Translations under genes and position numbers: made by a program
Shown here: positions 35,201-43,892 of the stretch, piece by piece
Position numbering within the stretch: position 1 is the stretch's first letter
Layout: each line of letters opens with the position of its first letter
Assembly: GCF_036621415.1 (NCBI RefSeq)
Contig: NZ_CP030943.1
Coordinates: forward strand, 124,001 to 188,000
Origin: Nitratireductor thuwali
GTDB taxonomy: Bacteria > Pseudomonadota > Alphaproteobacteria > Rhizobiales > Rhizobiaceae
Length of the DNA stretch: 64,000 nt
Direction of reading: 5' to 3'
The notes under the pieces: generated by a model
The model's input: only the letters and a program-made list of their open reading frames with translations
Told to the model about the DNA's origin: nothing
Database searches by the model: none

Positions 35201-37320
35201 GGGCTGAGGTCGGCGGGCTGGACATCACGCAGCGCCCGGATATTGCGTTCAAACACCGGATCGAGGGCGGCGGAAGCGGCTTCCGCCGCCCTGAGTTTGT
35301 CGCGCACCTTCCCCGAGAGATAGGCGTCGGCGGTCTGCCAGGACCCGGTCTCGAGTTCGCGGAAAACGGCGTCGCCCAGCTCGGCGATAACGGTGTCCAC
35401 GTCGGCATGCATGAGCTCGGCAATGTGATCGACATCGACATGACCGCGCTCGTTGAGCACCACGGCCAGCGCATCGGCGGCACAGGTGATGACCGGCGTC
35501 GTGGGTGGGGCGATCACCCGCTCGGTAAAGATCGGACCGGGGCGCGCCGTGTTCGTCTCGAGATCGCAATCCTCGATCGAGGCGACGAGCCAGCAATCGG
35601 GATCGTCGAGGAAGGGCTGGAGATTGGGACGACGGTGCGTTTCGCGGACTTCGCCGGTCTCAAGATCCTCCTTCACCGACACGGAGGTGGAATTGACCGG
35701 ACCGAAGGCACGCACGAAGTTCGACCACGCAATCCGCAGCCTGACCTGGTGCTGCTTGAAGGGCTCGTCGCGCTCCTGAGCCTTGAGGACCTCGCGCACG
35801 GCGTCGCGGATCGGGATCAGCTTTCGGATGATTCTGGCGTGCTTTTCGGAGATGCCGTCAGCGGAGCGGCCCTTGCGCACCGTGATGGTAACCGGTTCAC
35901 CGCCGCGCATCTGCATCAGCGCCTGGTTCTTCCCGACAAAGAAGCTGCCCTCGCGCATGCCCTGCCCTTCGGGCTCATCGCATTCGTGGGCATCGCCGGC
36001 ATCGGTCTCCGGGTCGACGGCTTCCGGCTCGCCGTCATAGATCGCTTCCGGAAGAAGATGGATGGCGGCGCCAAGCGCCTGCTCCAGATCGACATGAGGC
36101 TGCGGAAGGCAGGTATAGGTTTCGCCGCAAGGTCCGGACGTCGTGGCATGTGTTCCCAACACGTGATCCGGATGCTGCGCGAACCAGCGATTGATGCGGA
36201 TGGGGCCCTCGTCCTCGGTTGCAGGCCGGACCTCTTCTGTTTCCAGCCAGGACATGTCGCCATCGGCGTCGTCTGGCCTGCGCTTCCGGAAATAGAGGAT
36301 GTCGACCACCACGTTCGTGCCGGCTTCGGCCCGGAAACTGCCCTCCGGCAGGCGGACGGCGGCGACAAGATCGGCCTGTCTGGCGATCGTCTCCCGGGCG
36401 GCTGCATCGGCCTTGTCCATGGTGCCGCTGGAGGTGACGAAAGCCGCAAGTCCGCCGGGCTTCAGCCGGTCGATGGCCTTGACGATGAAATAGTCATGCA
36501 GCCGCAGACCGAGGCCGCGATACGCCCGGTCCGAACGCACCGTGCGATCGGAAAAGGGCGGGTTGCCGATCGCCAGGTCGAAATGCGCGGGCAGGTCCGT
36601 ACGGGCGAAATCGCCGTTGACGATGCGGGCGCGGGGCTGGAGCAGGCGGGCGATGCGCGCGGTAACCGGGTCGAGCTCGATGCCGGTGACATGGGTGACC
36701 GGGCACAGGTCCCCGGGCATCGGGGCGGGAAACAGCCCCGTGCCGATACCGGGTTCGAGCACCCGACCGCCGCGCCAGCCGAGCCGCAGCAGGCCCGCCC
36801 AGATGGCACGGACGATGAACGCCGGCGTAAAATGCGCATACTGCGTGCAACGGGCGAGCGAAGCGTATTCCTGCTCCGAGGTAACATCCTGTAGGTCGGC
36901 GCCGATCTCCTGCCAGTCCTTGCGAAACGCCTCCTCGCCCGGGCGCCGGAACACCGAATTGGCCAGTTCCGAGGCCCCGAACCCGGTGAACTTGATGAGA
37001 GCCGCCTGTTCCTCGACCGTCGCCGGACGGGCCTCGGTTTCGATCGTCTGGGCGAGCGCGATGGCGGCGATGTTGTCCTTGGCGCGCTGCCTCCAGCCAC
37101 GGGCCAGACCGCGATCGCCGACGAGATGAAAGTTCTCGCCACGTTCGTTGTCGGCGGTCTTGCCGGGGCGTTGTGAGGCTGCGGACACCGGCTCTTCCGG
37201 CGTATTTTCGTGATCCTCCGGCCGTTCGATCGTCGTGCCGAATACGGTGACGCCAAGACCGATGCCGGATGAAAGGGTGTTGCCGAAGAGATCAAGTGTG
37301 AAGGGGTCGTCATTGGGCAT
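32236..37320 (-). CDS. N6-adenine DNA methylase / SNF2-type helicase fusion
   Basis: A 1694-residue protein. The N-terminal methylase domain has VLEPGIGTGLFPA (SAM site, about residues 188-200), GIELDPVT, and IGNPPF (251-256), the catalytic motif of N6-adenine enzymes. A linker of about 550 residues follows, then a superfamily 2 helicase: Walker A AVGAGKT (about 885), IIVDEAQEF (about 1045), ASGTPITNTLGEM, and QREGRIGRQGNQHDVIDIF (about 1390), then a coiled-coil end. Giant fusions like this are widespread on alphaproteobacterial plasmids and integrative elements; their role (DNA protection, anti-restriction or replication) is unproven. ATG 37320 follows GGAG. Intact. Confidence 0.88.
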   Translation of the reverse strand: MPNDDPFTLDLFGNTLSSGIGLGVTVFGTTIERPEDHENTPEEPVSAASQRPGKTADNERGENFHLVGDRGLARGWRQRAKDNIAAIALAQTIETEARPATVEEQAALIKFTGFGASELANSVFRRPGEEAFRKDWQEIGADLQDVTSEQEYASLARCTQYAHFTPAFIVRAIWAGLLRLGWRGGRVLEPGIGTGLFPAPMPGDLCPVTHVTGIELDPVTARIARLLQPRARIVNGDFARTDLPAHFDLAIGNPPFSDRTVRSDRAYRGLGLRLHDYFIVKAIDRLKPGGLAAFVTSSGTMDKADAAARETIARQADLVAAVRLPEGSFRAEAGTNVVVDILYFRKRRPDDADGDMSWLETEEVRPATEDEGPIRINRWFAQHPDHVLGTHATTSGPCGETYTCLPQPHVDLEQALGAAIHLLPEAIYDGEPEAVDPETDAGDAHECDEPEGQGMREGSFFVGKNQALMQMRGGEPVTITVRKGRSADGISEKHARIIRKLIPIRDAVREVLKAQERDEPFKQHQVRLRIAWSNFVRAFGPVNSTSVSVKEDLETGEVRETHRRPNLQPFLDDPDCWLVASIEDCDLETNTARPGPIFTERVIAPPTTPVITCAADALAVVLNERGHVDVDHIAELMHADVDTVIAELGDAVFRELETGSWQTADAYLSGKVRDKLRAAEAASAALDPVFERNIRALRDVQPADLSPSDITARLGAPWIPAADIVDFVREMMGAEIKIRHMPELASWTVEARQLGYTAAGTSEWGTDRRHAGELLADALNSRVPQIFDTVKEGDSEKRVLNVVDTEAAKEKLTKIKTAFQTWIWSDPGRTDRLVRDYNDRFNNIAPRTFNGDHLQLPGASGAFSLYGHQKRGIWRIISAGSTYLAHAVGAGKTMTMAAAIMEQKRLGLIAKAMLVVPGHCLAQAAREFLALYPTARILVADETNFTKDKRHRFLARAATANWDAIIITHSAFRFISIPSTFEQQMIQDELELYEDLLTTVGSDDRVSRKRLERLKEGLKERLEALATRKDDLLTISELGIDQIIVDEAQEFRKLSFATNISSLKGVDPTGSQRAWDLYVKSRFVETMNPGRALVLASGTPITNTLGEMFSVQRFLGIEALKERGLHEFDAWASTFGDVTTELELQPSGKYKPVTRFATFVNVPELIAMFRSFADVVLPEDLRQYVQVPAVSTGKRQIRTSRPSAAFKRYQTVLDARIKAIEEREGPAKPGDDILLSVITDGRHAAIDLRLVEPDNGDEPDNKLNDLIGNAFRIWSETSRNTYRKPDGDCFDLPGAAQMIFSDLGTISVEKSRGFSAYRWIRDELVRRGVPASEIAFMQDYRRAQAKHRLFGDVNAGKVRFLIGSSETVGTGVNAQLRLKALHHLDVPWLPSQIEQREGRIGRQGNQHDVIDIFAYATEGSLDATMWQNNERKARFIAAALSGDTSIRRLEDLGEGQANQFAMAKAIASGDPRLMQKAGLEADIARLERLRAAHTDDQHAVRRQIREAERDIETATRRISDIGQDIDRRVPTAGEAFAMTVAGTSFSERKPAGRALMKEILTLVQLQREGDTVIASIGGFDVGFSGEQFGGDGFGYTTMLMRAGAEDEIELPVTTTPLGAISRLEHALSGFEDERLRYRQRLADAERRLAAYRARQCEAFAFAGELDDKRRQLYELEKQLADDAIATAPGVEKAA

Positions 37321-37406
37321 GGGTTGTTCTCCATGTGTTGGGACGCACGCCCGCCCGTCACCGGATTGGCCGGTGGCGCGACGCACGCGACAGGTTCGGG
37401 ATGGGG

Positions 37407-37806
37407 TCAGCGGGTGATCAGCGAGAACGAGATGTCGTGCTCGGTGAGCTGCACCCTCAGATGGGTGGCGCCAAAATTCCGATTGGAGCTCGGGATCAGC
37501 AGGTCGGCATCAATGAATTCGACGCCGTCATCGCCCCCGAAAATGGCGGCGCTTGTAGTCCCACCAGTCCGGATTGCCCTTAGGGTGGCATTCGGCGGAA
37601 TAGACGACGAGCGGCTTTTGTCCGTCGGCGAGTTTGCCGTTTGAGATGATGTAGACCCCCCTCGTCGCCAACGAGCCACAGGCCGGGCTTTTCGCCCTGG
37701 CCGGGTTTCAAGCCGTAGTAGGGATTGCGGAAGCCGCCATTGGCGGCCGCGTCCAATGCCCCGTGCGCGATGACTTGCGCACGGCCATGATCGGGAACGT
37801 GAACAT
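37407..37806 (-). pseudogene. DUF3085 gene broken by three indels
   Basis: ATG 37806 starts MFTFPIMAVR, but the rest of the family sequence is spread over three frames: QVIAHGALDAAANGGFRNPYYG...GLWLVGDEG, then GVYIISNGKLADGQKPLVVYSAECHPKGNPDWWDYKR, then IFGGDDGVEFIDADLLIP to the end at 37407. A missing base near 37788, an extra base in the six-C run at 37656-37661, and an extra base near 37546-37552 explain the shifts. DUF3085 proteins are small cargo proteins of unknown function on plasmids. Either decay or assembly error. Confidence 0.72.
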
Positions 37807-37813
37807 GGCGGCC

Positions 37814-38413
37814 TCACGCGGCCTCGGCGAGCGGCAGGTGGCGCAGATGAACCGGGAGCTTTTCCGAGATTTGCGCGTCGGTCAGATGATCCAGTAGCGC
37901 GAGGCTGCTTTCATGCCTGCCATAGACGATGACGGTGCGCTTGCCGCGATGCTCGGGTCGGAAGCTCGCGTCAGCATAGCCGCGATACCGGTCCTCGGTG
38001 GCGCTCCAGATGTGCTCGATGCGCTCCTCGCGGGTCATCGCCTTGACCGGGCGGCGCTCCCGCTCGATGATGGCGTCGCGCATCTCGACCGGCGAACCGG
38101 GCCGGGCGAGATCGCAATAGGCATGGAAGTAGCGGTCCACCCCATTGATGCGCGGCGTATAGAACACGCTGGTGATGCTGCCGGTCAGGAATTCGCCGAG
38201 GGCGAACATCTCTCCGCGCATCCAGAGCGGCGGCAGGATATCGAGCATGTAATCGTGTTCGGGTCGGGCGATCTCGAACCATTCGCCCGCGAACAGGGCG
38301 CCGTCGTCGTTCTGCCAGCGGTTGGGGCGCTGGGCGTGGCGATCGAACAGGCGGAACATCTGCCGGCGATCGGCTACGCCGAAAAAGATCTTGCGGATGG
38401 GAGAGAGGGTCAT
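37814..38413 (-). CDS. DUF1419 family protein
   Basis: A 199-residue protein: MTLSPIRKIFFGVADRRQMFRLFDRHAQRPNRW, then FEIARPEHDYMLDILPPLWMRGEMFALGEFL and SVFYTPRINGVDRYFHAYCDL, the pattern of DUF1419 proteins found on rhizobial plasmids. Function unknown; soluble. ATG 38413 follows AAGGAG; the frame to 38527 is low-complexity. It lies upstream of the DUF3085 gene on the same strand. Confidence 0.8.
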   Translation of the reverse strand: MTLSPIRKIFFGVADRRQMFRLFDRHAQRPNRWQNDDGALFAGEWFEIARPEHDYMLDILPPLWMRGEMFALGEFLTGSITSVFYTPRINGVDRYFHAYCDLARPGSPVEMRDAIIERERRPVKAMTREERIEHIWSATEDRYRGYADASFRPEHRGKRTVIVYGRHESSLALLDHLTDAQISEKLPVHLRHLPLAEAA

Positions 38414-38536
38414 GGGTGGCTCCTTGGCCTCCGGGGCTGGAGCGCGGCTCATCCTCTCGACGTCGCCGTCCTCTTCAGCCCTTCCGGACCCCTCTCGAGC
38501 GGCCGCCTCTCCGTCCGGCCGGGTCAAGGGCCGGCG

Positions 38537-39511
38537 TCAGCCGGGCGAAGCGTCACCCTTGAGGCGGCCGGCGGGCATGCGGCAGCCGTCCTCCTTCGGC
38601 TTCTCCCTCCCTCTAGATTCCTGGTTCCTTCCCAATTCCGCGTTCCAGTCTTCCGCCGGCGGACAGCTCCGCTCGAACCCGCATCCTGCTTCGGCCGCAA
38701 GGTCTCGCAGACGGCGAGCATAGATCTCGCCCTGCGCGTTGTTGTCGGTGGCCGCCACGAGATGGGCGCCCGGCCGGTGGGCGTATGTTCGAAGGGCTTC
38801 GGCCGTGGCGGGTGCCCAGCCGCCGCCGGTGCTGAGATAGAGGGTATCCGCTCGGATGTCCTCGATCGCGGCCCGGCTCATGGCGTCGATCGCCGCCTCG
38901 GTGACACAGAGTCGAGGCGCATCGGGCCGGCCGAGACGGAACAGCACCTTGGCGCCTCCGGTCGCGAAGCCGCGCCAATCGGGACCGCGCTCCTCCCAGC
39001 CGGTAACCTCACCGGCGGAATCGGTGTGGGAGGCCCACATGCTGCCCTTCGGGCCTTCGCGCAGGAGGTTCGCGGCAACGGCTTTGCGGATCACTGCCTC
39101 GGGAATGTGGCGCGTGTCGTGGAGATAACGCCATGTCGCCGAGGCGGGCCAGGGTTTGCGCCGGACCCGCCAGCGTTCGGTGATCGTCAGGTCGGGCGCA
39201 CGGTCCCTGGCCTCGCGTGTCCAGACCGGTTCGGTCGGGACAAAGCCGACCAGTTCGGCAACGACATAGAGCGCGGCGGCAAAAGGAAAGCCGTCGAGAT
39301 GTTCCACCAGGGTGAAGACGTCGCCCTTTGCATCCGACAAGGGATCGAACCAGCCGTTGCCGTCATGGATGACGATGATGATCTCGGCGGCGCGGCGATA
39401 CTTCATCGCCTTTCGGCTGCTCTCCTTGAGATCGAGCGCGAACCCCGCGTCTTCCAGCACGGCGCTGCAGGGGACCTTCCCTCTCAACTCTTCCAGGTCT
39501 GCTTTTTCCAT
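38537..39511 (-). CDS. DUF3991 and Toprim domain protein
   Basis: A 324-residue protein. An N-terminal DNA-primase-like zinc-free region (KVPCSAVLEDAGFALDLKESSRKAMKYRR, GNGWFDPLSDAKGDVFTLVEHL), the DUF3991 domain (WRYLHDTRHIPEAVIRKAVAANLLREG, VTGWEERGPDWRGFATGG) and a C-terminal Toprim domain (LCVTEAAIDAMSRAAIE for the catalytic Glu; LVAATDNNAQGE for the DxD-like site). Toprim proteins of this kind act on DNA during plasmid replication or transfer. ATG 39511 begins the family sequence; upstream frame is Arg-rich. Intact. Confidence 0.82.
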   Translation of the reverse strand: MEKADLEELRGKVPCSAVLEDAGFALDLKESSRKAMKYRRAAEIIIVIHDGNGWFDPLSDAKGDVFTLVEHLDGFPFAAALYVVAELVGFVPTEPVWTREARDRAPDLTITERWRVRRKPWPASATWRYLHDTRHIPEAVIRKAVAANLLREGPKGSMWASHTDSAGEVTGWEERGPDWRGFATGGAKVLFRLGRPDAPRLCVTEAAIDAMSRAAIEDIRADTLYLSTGGGWAPATAEALRTYAHRPGAHLVAATDNNAQGEIYARRLRDLAAEAGCGFERSCPPAEDWNAELGRNQESRGREKPKEDGCRMPAGRLKGDASPG

Positions 39512-40900
39512 ATCTCGCCTGCGCCTTCGCGCGCTCCTCTTATCCGATTCCCGCTCCCGGTCTTGGCGGGACGAGGATCGGCAGGCCGCGAAGAGCAAGC
39601 CGGGCAAGGGCGCGGCTGGCAACCCGGCAGTTTTGCGGGACCGGTTGATTCCGCCCGCCGCGGCGAAGCCTCCCTTGCCGGGCGCAGCGCGCAAGCGGCA
39701 CGCACATCCGCACGTCGACCGCTGCGTCGCTCTTCCTCGGCGACGATCGCGGTCACCATCTCGATGTCCATTTCCGCTTGCGGGGAGATGCGGGCAATCT
39801 CGGCGGCGACCTTAGCCCAGTTATAGAACTCGACCCGATTGCCTGGGGCACGGGCGCACGCAGCCATCCGTGCCGTTCATCGACGATGAGATTGTCGGAC
39901 CGTTCAACGAGCCGTGATCAGAGGAAGTGTTCTGTTTATTCGAGTGGCAGGCCAGGGGCGGTAAGAATTCGGTCGCTGAAAGACGGCGCGGTACTGGGCG
40001 CAAAATTTACTATCCATGAAATGACTGCAAGAAGACTTGGCGGGGCAAGTGCGCCTCCAGACCTCAACTGCTCGCGGCGGTGATCGGCAAGCGCGCACCG
40101 TATGCCCGCCGGATCATCTTCTAGACGGGGCCGCTGTCGGGGTGGTACTACCATGCGCCGACAGCACAGGGCTTCCGGCGATCTGCATCGACGCGCGGCA
40201 TGCCAAGGCTGCGCTCGACGCGGCCGCGTACGGTTGTGTGCGTCAAGTTCAGCAAGTTGGGTCGGCCATAAAATTGGTCACGCGGCAGCATTGAGAATGA
40301 GTTTCTCGTGTTCCTTGAGGTCGCCGCTGCTGATGCAGCGGTGTGCTTCGAGCCGGTTCTCATAGGTTTCGACAGCCATACTGCGCGCTGTGGCGACAAA
40401 CGGTTGCGCCGACAGCCATACGATACGGCTGAGGTCATGCTGAACAGCTCGACGGATTCCAGCATCCTGCGAACTTGGGCGTGGAGCTGAAAGAACGGCT
40501 CGGCCTCAGGCGCGCGGCCGTGACCGCCCCAATCAGCGAATTTGCAGAACTATCGACACTACCCGGGAAGCCAATGAGGCGAGATTGCGACGGACAGGAG
40601 TTCTCGGTATCGGCTCGATACGTTTAAGTTTGCCACAATTGCGGTTGCGGACGAAAAGTCAGGTTACAGAGCATGAAATTCGGGATGAAAAACAAATCGG
40701 AAGCATCATCCGGTCTGGAGGAACTTAGAGGTTCCAGTTCCGATTCTGCGCCCCTGTGGGAAATCCGGCTCGCCTGGGTGCTGCGCATTCCAATATTGGC
40801 GACGGCGGCACTTCACCTCTACCAGGGCACCTCCTTTGCCTCGCCACACTGGCGCTGATGGTTGTGCCGCGAAAAGACACGCCGTCCCTACCGGAAATCT
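39512..40900. other. Gene-poor junction between element cargo and efflux block
   Basis: Nearly 1.4 kb without a convincing complete gene. On the minus strand at about 39710-39850 the frame reads NRVEFYNWAKVAAEIARISPQAEMDIEMVTAIV, protein-like but without a good start and followed by Arg/Pro-rich sequence; it may be a remnant. A 33-codon frame on - at 40278-40379 (MAVETYENRLEAHRCISSGD...) is possible but has no ribosome site. Gene density and style change here, so a boundary of the mobile element may lie in this stretch; no direct repeats or integrase were found. Confidence 0.45.
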
Positions 40901-41713
40901 TTACTTTCGGAGCCGCACACCCGGTCCGCATCCGTCTTCGCTGATAAACTCCGCGCCGCTTGATTCCAAGACCTGTTGCAGAGCCTCTACCACTTCGTCC
41001 GGGCAGGCGACGTTGCCGTTCTCGAAGCGGGTAACCGTAAGTCCAGAGACTTTTGCCTGTTTTGCGAGCTCACGGACGGAAAGTCCCAGCCCCGCTCTGG
41101 CCATCCGGCACTGAGACGGAGAAAGACGGCCATTTTGGTTGTGCTCCATCGTGCATTCCCGGTCGTGGCCAGGACTCTCCTCCGCCGGCTGATCAATTCT
41201 GTTCGCCGGGTACGCGCCTGCCGCCAGCTCCGCCAGATTCCCACGCATTCGCGAAAGCGTATCTCGGGACTGTTTCGCCACTTCGTCGTCCAGTCCGTTG
41301 CAAGTGGCAACGCAGAGTTCGGTGAAGACTTTCTTGATCCTTCTGACGAGCGGAATCGCCGCGGGCCGCAATAGAACCCGCTTCGCTCGGCGGTCGTTTT
41401 CGTCGGGCTCCCGCTTGACCAGGCCCGCAGCCTGCAAGCGATCGAGCGCGCCGACGAGGGTCATCGCCTCGCAGGAAAGCAATTGGGCCAACTGCGTCTG
41501 GCGGAGGCCTTCATTTTGCGCCACGGTCAGGAGCACGCGGGCCTCGGCAGGCGTCACTGCAAGCCCCGCGGCCTCGAATTCGAACGAAAGCTGTCGGTGG
41601 AACGACTTGGCAAAGGCGAGCGCTTCAAGGGCAAGGGCGACCTCTCCCGGCAAGCAAACACGGACTTGATCGATTTGGACAGCGACTTGGTTGCTCGGGA
41701 CTCTGTCGGGCAT
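40901..41713 (-). CDS. MarR-XRE fusion transcriptional regulator
   Basis: A 270-residue protein with two DNA-binding domains. Residues 1 to about 165 are a MarR winged helix (LAVTPAEARVLLTVAQNEGLRQTQLAQLL, then LVGALDRLQAAGLVKREPDENDRRAK). Residues about 195-270 are a small XRE helix-turn-helix (LSPSQCRMARAGLGLSVRELAKQAKVSGLTVTRFENGN) ending in the SSGAEFISEDG-GPGVRLRK tail usual for stand-alone XRE proteins. The fusion is unusual. ATG 41713 lies six bases after the universal stress protein stop, suggesting one operon. Confidence 0.85.
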   Translation of the reverse strand: MPDRVPSNQVAVQIDQVRVCLPGEVALALEALAFAKSFHRQLSFEFEAAGLAVTPAEARVLLTVAQNEGLRQTQLAQLLSCEAMTLVGALDRLQAAGLVKREPDENDRRAKRVLLRPAAIPLVRRIKKVFTELCVATCNGLDDEVAKQSRDTLSRMRGNLAELAAGAYPANRIDQPAEESPGHDRECTMEHNQNGRLSPSQCRMARAGLGLSVRELAKQAKVSGLTVTRFENGNVACPDEVVEALQQVLESSGAEFISEDGCGPGVRLRK

Positions 41714-41719
41714 GGATTG

Positions 41720-42196
41720 TCAAAGAGCCTTTGATCGGACCTTCGGCCTGTCGGAGTGCGGGTTGGACATCTCCATCCGCCCGATCAGCAGGCTGCAGGC
41801 CAGATGGTCGGCGAGATATGTGGCCACCGAACCTGACCACCACCTTGCCAAGGTTCCATGCTGGCGGTGTCCGACGACAACGAGATCGGCATCGATCTCC
41901 CTTGCGACGGCGCAAATCTCCGGTCCGGGGTCACCCATATTGAGGCGGGCTTCGGGTCGGAGGCCCATGTCTTGCAACCGCCGCTCGCCTTCGGCGAGAA
42001 TGTTCCGGTAGACCTCGCTCTGGTCGCCGACAATTCCCGGATGCACGCCCTCCGCAAGCACGATGCCCGCGGAAATCTGCACCACCGCCAGCAGGCAAAC
42101 CTGCGCTCCGCATAGCTGCGCGAGTCGCGCTCCCTCGCGAAGGGCAAGACGCCCGTCGACAGACCCATCATATGCCAACAGCACCTTGCGGTACAT
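41720..42196 (-). CDS. Universal stress protein (UspA family)
   Basis: A 158-residue UspA-fold protein: MYRKVLLAYDGSVDGRLALREGARLA at the start, DADLVVVGHRQHGTLARWWSGSVATYLADHLACSLLI near the end, with the G-x2-G-x9-G-S/T nucleotide loop only partly kept (GHRQHG...SGSVA). ATG 42196 is chosen over 42214 because AAGG lies at proper spacing. Divergent from the marR gene with 69 bases between, and followed by the MarR-XRE regulator in the same direction. A role in stress tolerance is inferred from family. Confidence 0.87.
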   Translation of the reverse strand: MYRKVLLAYDGSVDGRLALREGARLAQLCGAQVCLLAVVQISAGIVLAEGVHPGIVGDQSEVYRNILAEGERRLQDMGLRPEARLNMGDPGPEICAVAREIDADLVVVGHRQHGTLARWWSGSVATYLADHLACSLLIGRMEMSNPHSDRPKVRSKAL

Positions 42197-42265
42197 ATCC
42201 GTACCTTGCTTCATGATCGAGGCTAAGCTATTCAGTAGCACACTATCAATAAGAAAGCTAAGACT

Positions 42266-42691
42266 TTGGATCCGAGCAAAGAGTTTGCCGTGGAACTTGG
42301 CCGGGTCGGGCGCCGTTGGCGAACGCTCCTCGACGCGCGCGTGAAGCATCTGGGGCTGACGCAGGCGCGGTGGATTGCACTTCTGCATCTGCGACACTCA
42401 GGCTGTCTTGCGCAAAGGGACCTTGCCGACAAGATCGGCGTGGAAGGGCCGACCTTGGTGCGTCTGCTGGACGCGCTCCAGGAGCGGGGACTGATCGAGC
42501 GCCTCGAGACCGGCGATGACAGACGCGTCAAGAAAATCCACCTCACCGAGAGCGCCACACCGCTCATCGACGAGATAGACCGCATTGCGGATGCTTTCAG
42601 GAAAGAAGTGATGGAAGGCATTCACCCGGACGATCTGGCGACCGCGCATCGCGTGCTGCGTCTCATCGGCAGCCGACTTGAAGGATTTTAG
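42266..42691 (+). CDS. MarR/SlyA-family regulator
   Basis: A 141-residue winged-helix repressor: VGRRWRTLLDARVKHLGLTQARWIALLHL, GCLAQRDLADKIGVEGPTLVRLLDALQERGLIERLETGDDRRVKKIHLTE. It is followed one base later by an EmrA-like and an EmrB-like gene, so it is most likely the ligand-responsive repressor of this efflux operon. The start is TTG 42266; no ATG is available in frame before the conserved part. The intergenic space to the stress protein gene contains a short dyad GCTA-TTCAG-TAGC. Confidence 0.87.
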   Translation: MDPSKEFAVELGRVGRRWRTLLDARVKHLGLTQARWIALLHLRHSGCLAQRDLADKIGVEGPTLVRLLDALQERGLIERLETGDDRRVKKIHLTESATPLIDEIDRIADAFRKEVMEGIHPDDLATAHRVLRLIGSRLEGF

Positions 42692-42692
42692 G

Positions 42693-43892
42693 ATGAACAT
42701 GGAAGCAAAGCCCTCGCAGTACGCGAAGGTGAGGGAGTTGGACGTCGCCGAAGCCGAGCCTTCGGGGGACACCGTCGAAACAACCGCCTCACGAGGGCGG
42801 CGCGACGGAAGAGTCCGCCGCCTCGTCCGAACGGTGGTGATTCTGGCGGCGCTTGGTGTTGCAGCCTATTTCACATATCCGTGGCTGGCGGCGCGCTGGA
42901 CCCATGTCTTCCTGGACGATGCCCGCATCGCCGGCAATCTGGTCGCCGTCAGCAGCGAGGTCTCCGGCAGGATCGAGACGCTTTCCGTCATTGCGGGAGA
43001 CAGAGTCGCAAGGGGCCAGGTTCTTGCGACGCTGGATTCGGCCTCCGTCACACAAGAGCTGAAAGGCTTGGAGGCTCAGGTATCCGGCGTAAAGTCACAG
43101 CAGAACCAGTTGCGCGCGCAGCAGGACTTGATACGAACCCAGGTCGCCGCCAAGCTCGACGCGGCCCGCGCCCAAATTGCCGCTGCGGAAGCCGCGCACG
43201 CATCTGCCGAGGCGACGCTCGAAAACGCGCAATCCCAGTTCGACCGCGTTGCGGCTCTTGCGGGGCGAAATGTTCTGTCAATCCAGCAGCTCGAGGATGC
43301 AGAAGCCCAACTCGCGGCCGCTACGCAACAGGAGCGTTTGACCGCGGCCGGCATTGAGACCGCCAAGGCAAATCTGCAGGTGGTCGAGGCGGAGGAGGCT
43401 CAGATCGGCGTTCTTGAACGGCAGATCGCCACGCTTGACGCACAGATCGAAGCATTGACCGCGCAGATCGAACAAAAGCGCATCGACCTGACGAAGCGCG
43501 AAATCCGAGCGGAGTTCGACGGCGTGATCGACAGCACCTTTGTTGACGCCGGTGAGTACGTATCGCCCGGTGCCAGGCTGCTCATCTATCACGATCCCGA
43601 GAACGTATGGGTCGATGCGAACGTAAAGGAGACGGATTTCCGGAATGTTCAAATTGGCGCACCCGCTCGGATCACCGTCGACGCCTATCCCGGACGGGAA
43701 TTCCACGGCGAGGTCGTGCGTCTCGGCGCGGCGGCTACAAGCCAGTTCGCCCTGCTGCCCAGCCCCAATCCGAGCGGCAACTTCACCAAGGTGACCCAAC
43801 GCCTGCCGGTGCGGATTTCCATCGGAAAGCAGGACGGTCTGCTGCGTCCGGGAATGATGGTGGAAGTCAGCATCGATGTCGTCGATCGATAA
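42693..43892 (+). CDS. EmrA/HlyD-family efflux adaptor
   Basis: A 399-residue membrane fusion protein: cytoplasmic N-terminus, one membrane helix (about residues 45-65), then lipoyl half (VSGRIETLSVIAGDRVARGQVLATLD), a long alpha-hairpin coiled coil rich in Ala/Gln (about 105-260), second lipoyl half and beta-barrel (RAEFDGVIDSTFVDAGEYVSPGARLL). Links the inner-membrane pump to an outer-membrane channel. ATG 42693 follows AAGGATTTTAGG. It overlaps the downstream transporter gene by 17 bases. Confidence 0.9.
   Translation: MNMEAKPSQYAKVRELDVAEAEPSGDTVETTASRGRRDGRVRRLVRTVVILAALGVAAYFTYPWLAARWTHVFLDDARIAGNLVAVSSEVSGRIETLSVIAGDRVARGQVLATLDSASVTQELKGLEAQVSGVKSQQNQLRAQQDLIRTQVAAKLDAARAQIAAAEAAHASAEATLENAQSQFDRVAALAGRNVLSIQQLEDAEAQLAAATQQERLTAAGIETAKANLQVVEAEEAQIGVLERQIATLDAQIEALTAQIEQKRIDLTKREIRAEFDGVIDSTFVDAGEYVSPGARLLIYHDPENVWVDANVKETDFRNVQIGAPARITVDAYPGREFHGEVVRLGAAATSQFALLPSPNPSGNFTKVTQRLPVRISIGKQDGLLRPGMMVEVSIDVVDR

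Noticed and set aside
34762..36894. 710-residue open frame on + opposite the methylase-helicase
   Set aside because: Antisense to a protein with clear motifs in every region; no start signal and no family.
37913..39826. 637-residue open frame on + opposite DUF1419 and Toprim genes
   Set aside because: Crosses two real genes and their spacers antisense; no motif.
40148..40465. 105-residue frame on - in the junction region
   Set aside because: No ribosome site and no family pattern; a small 33-codon frame in another phase is equally likely, so neither is called.
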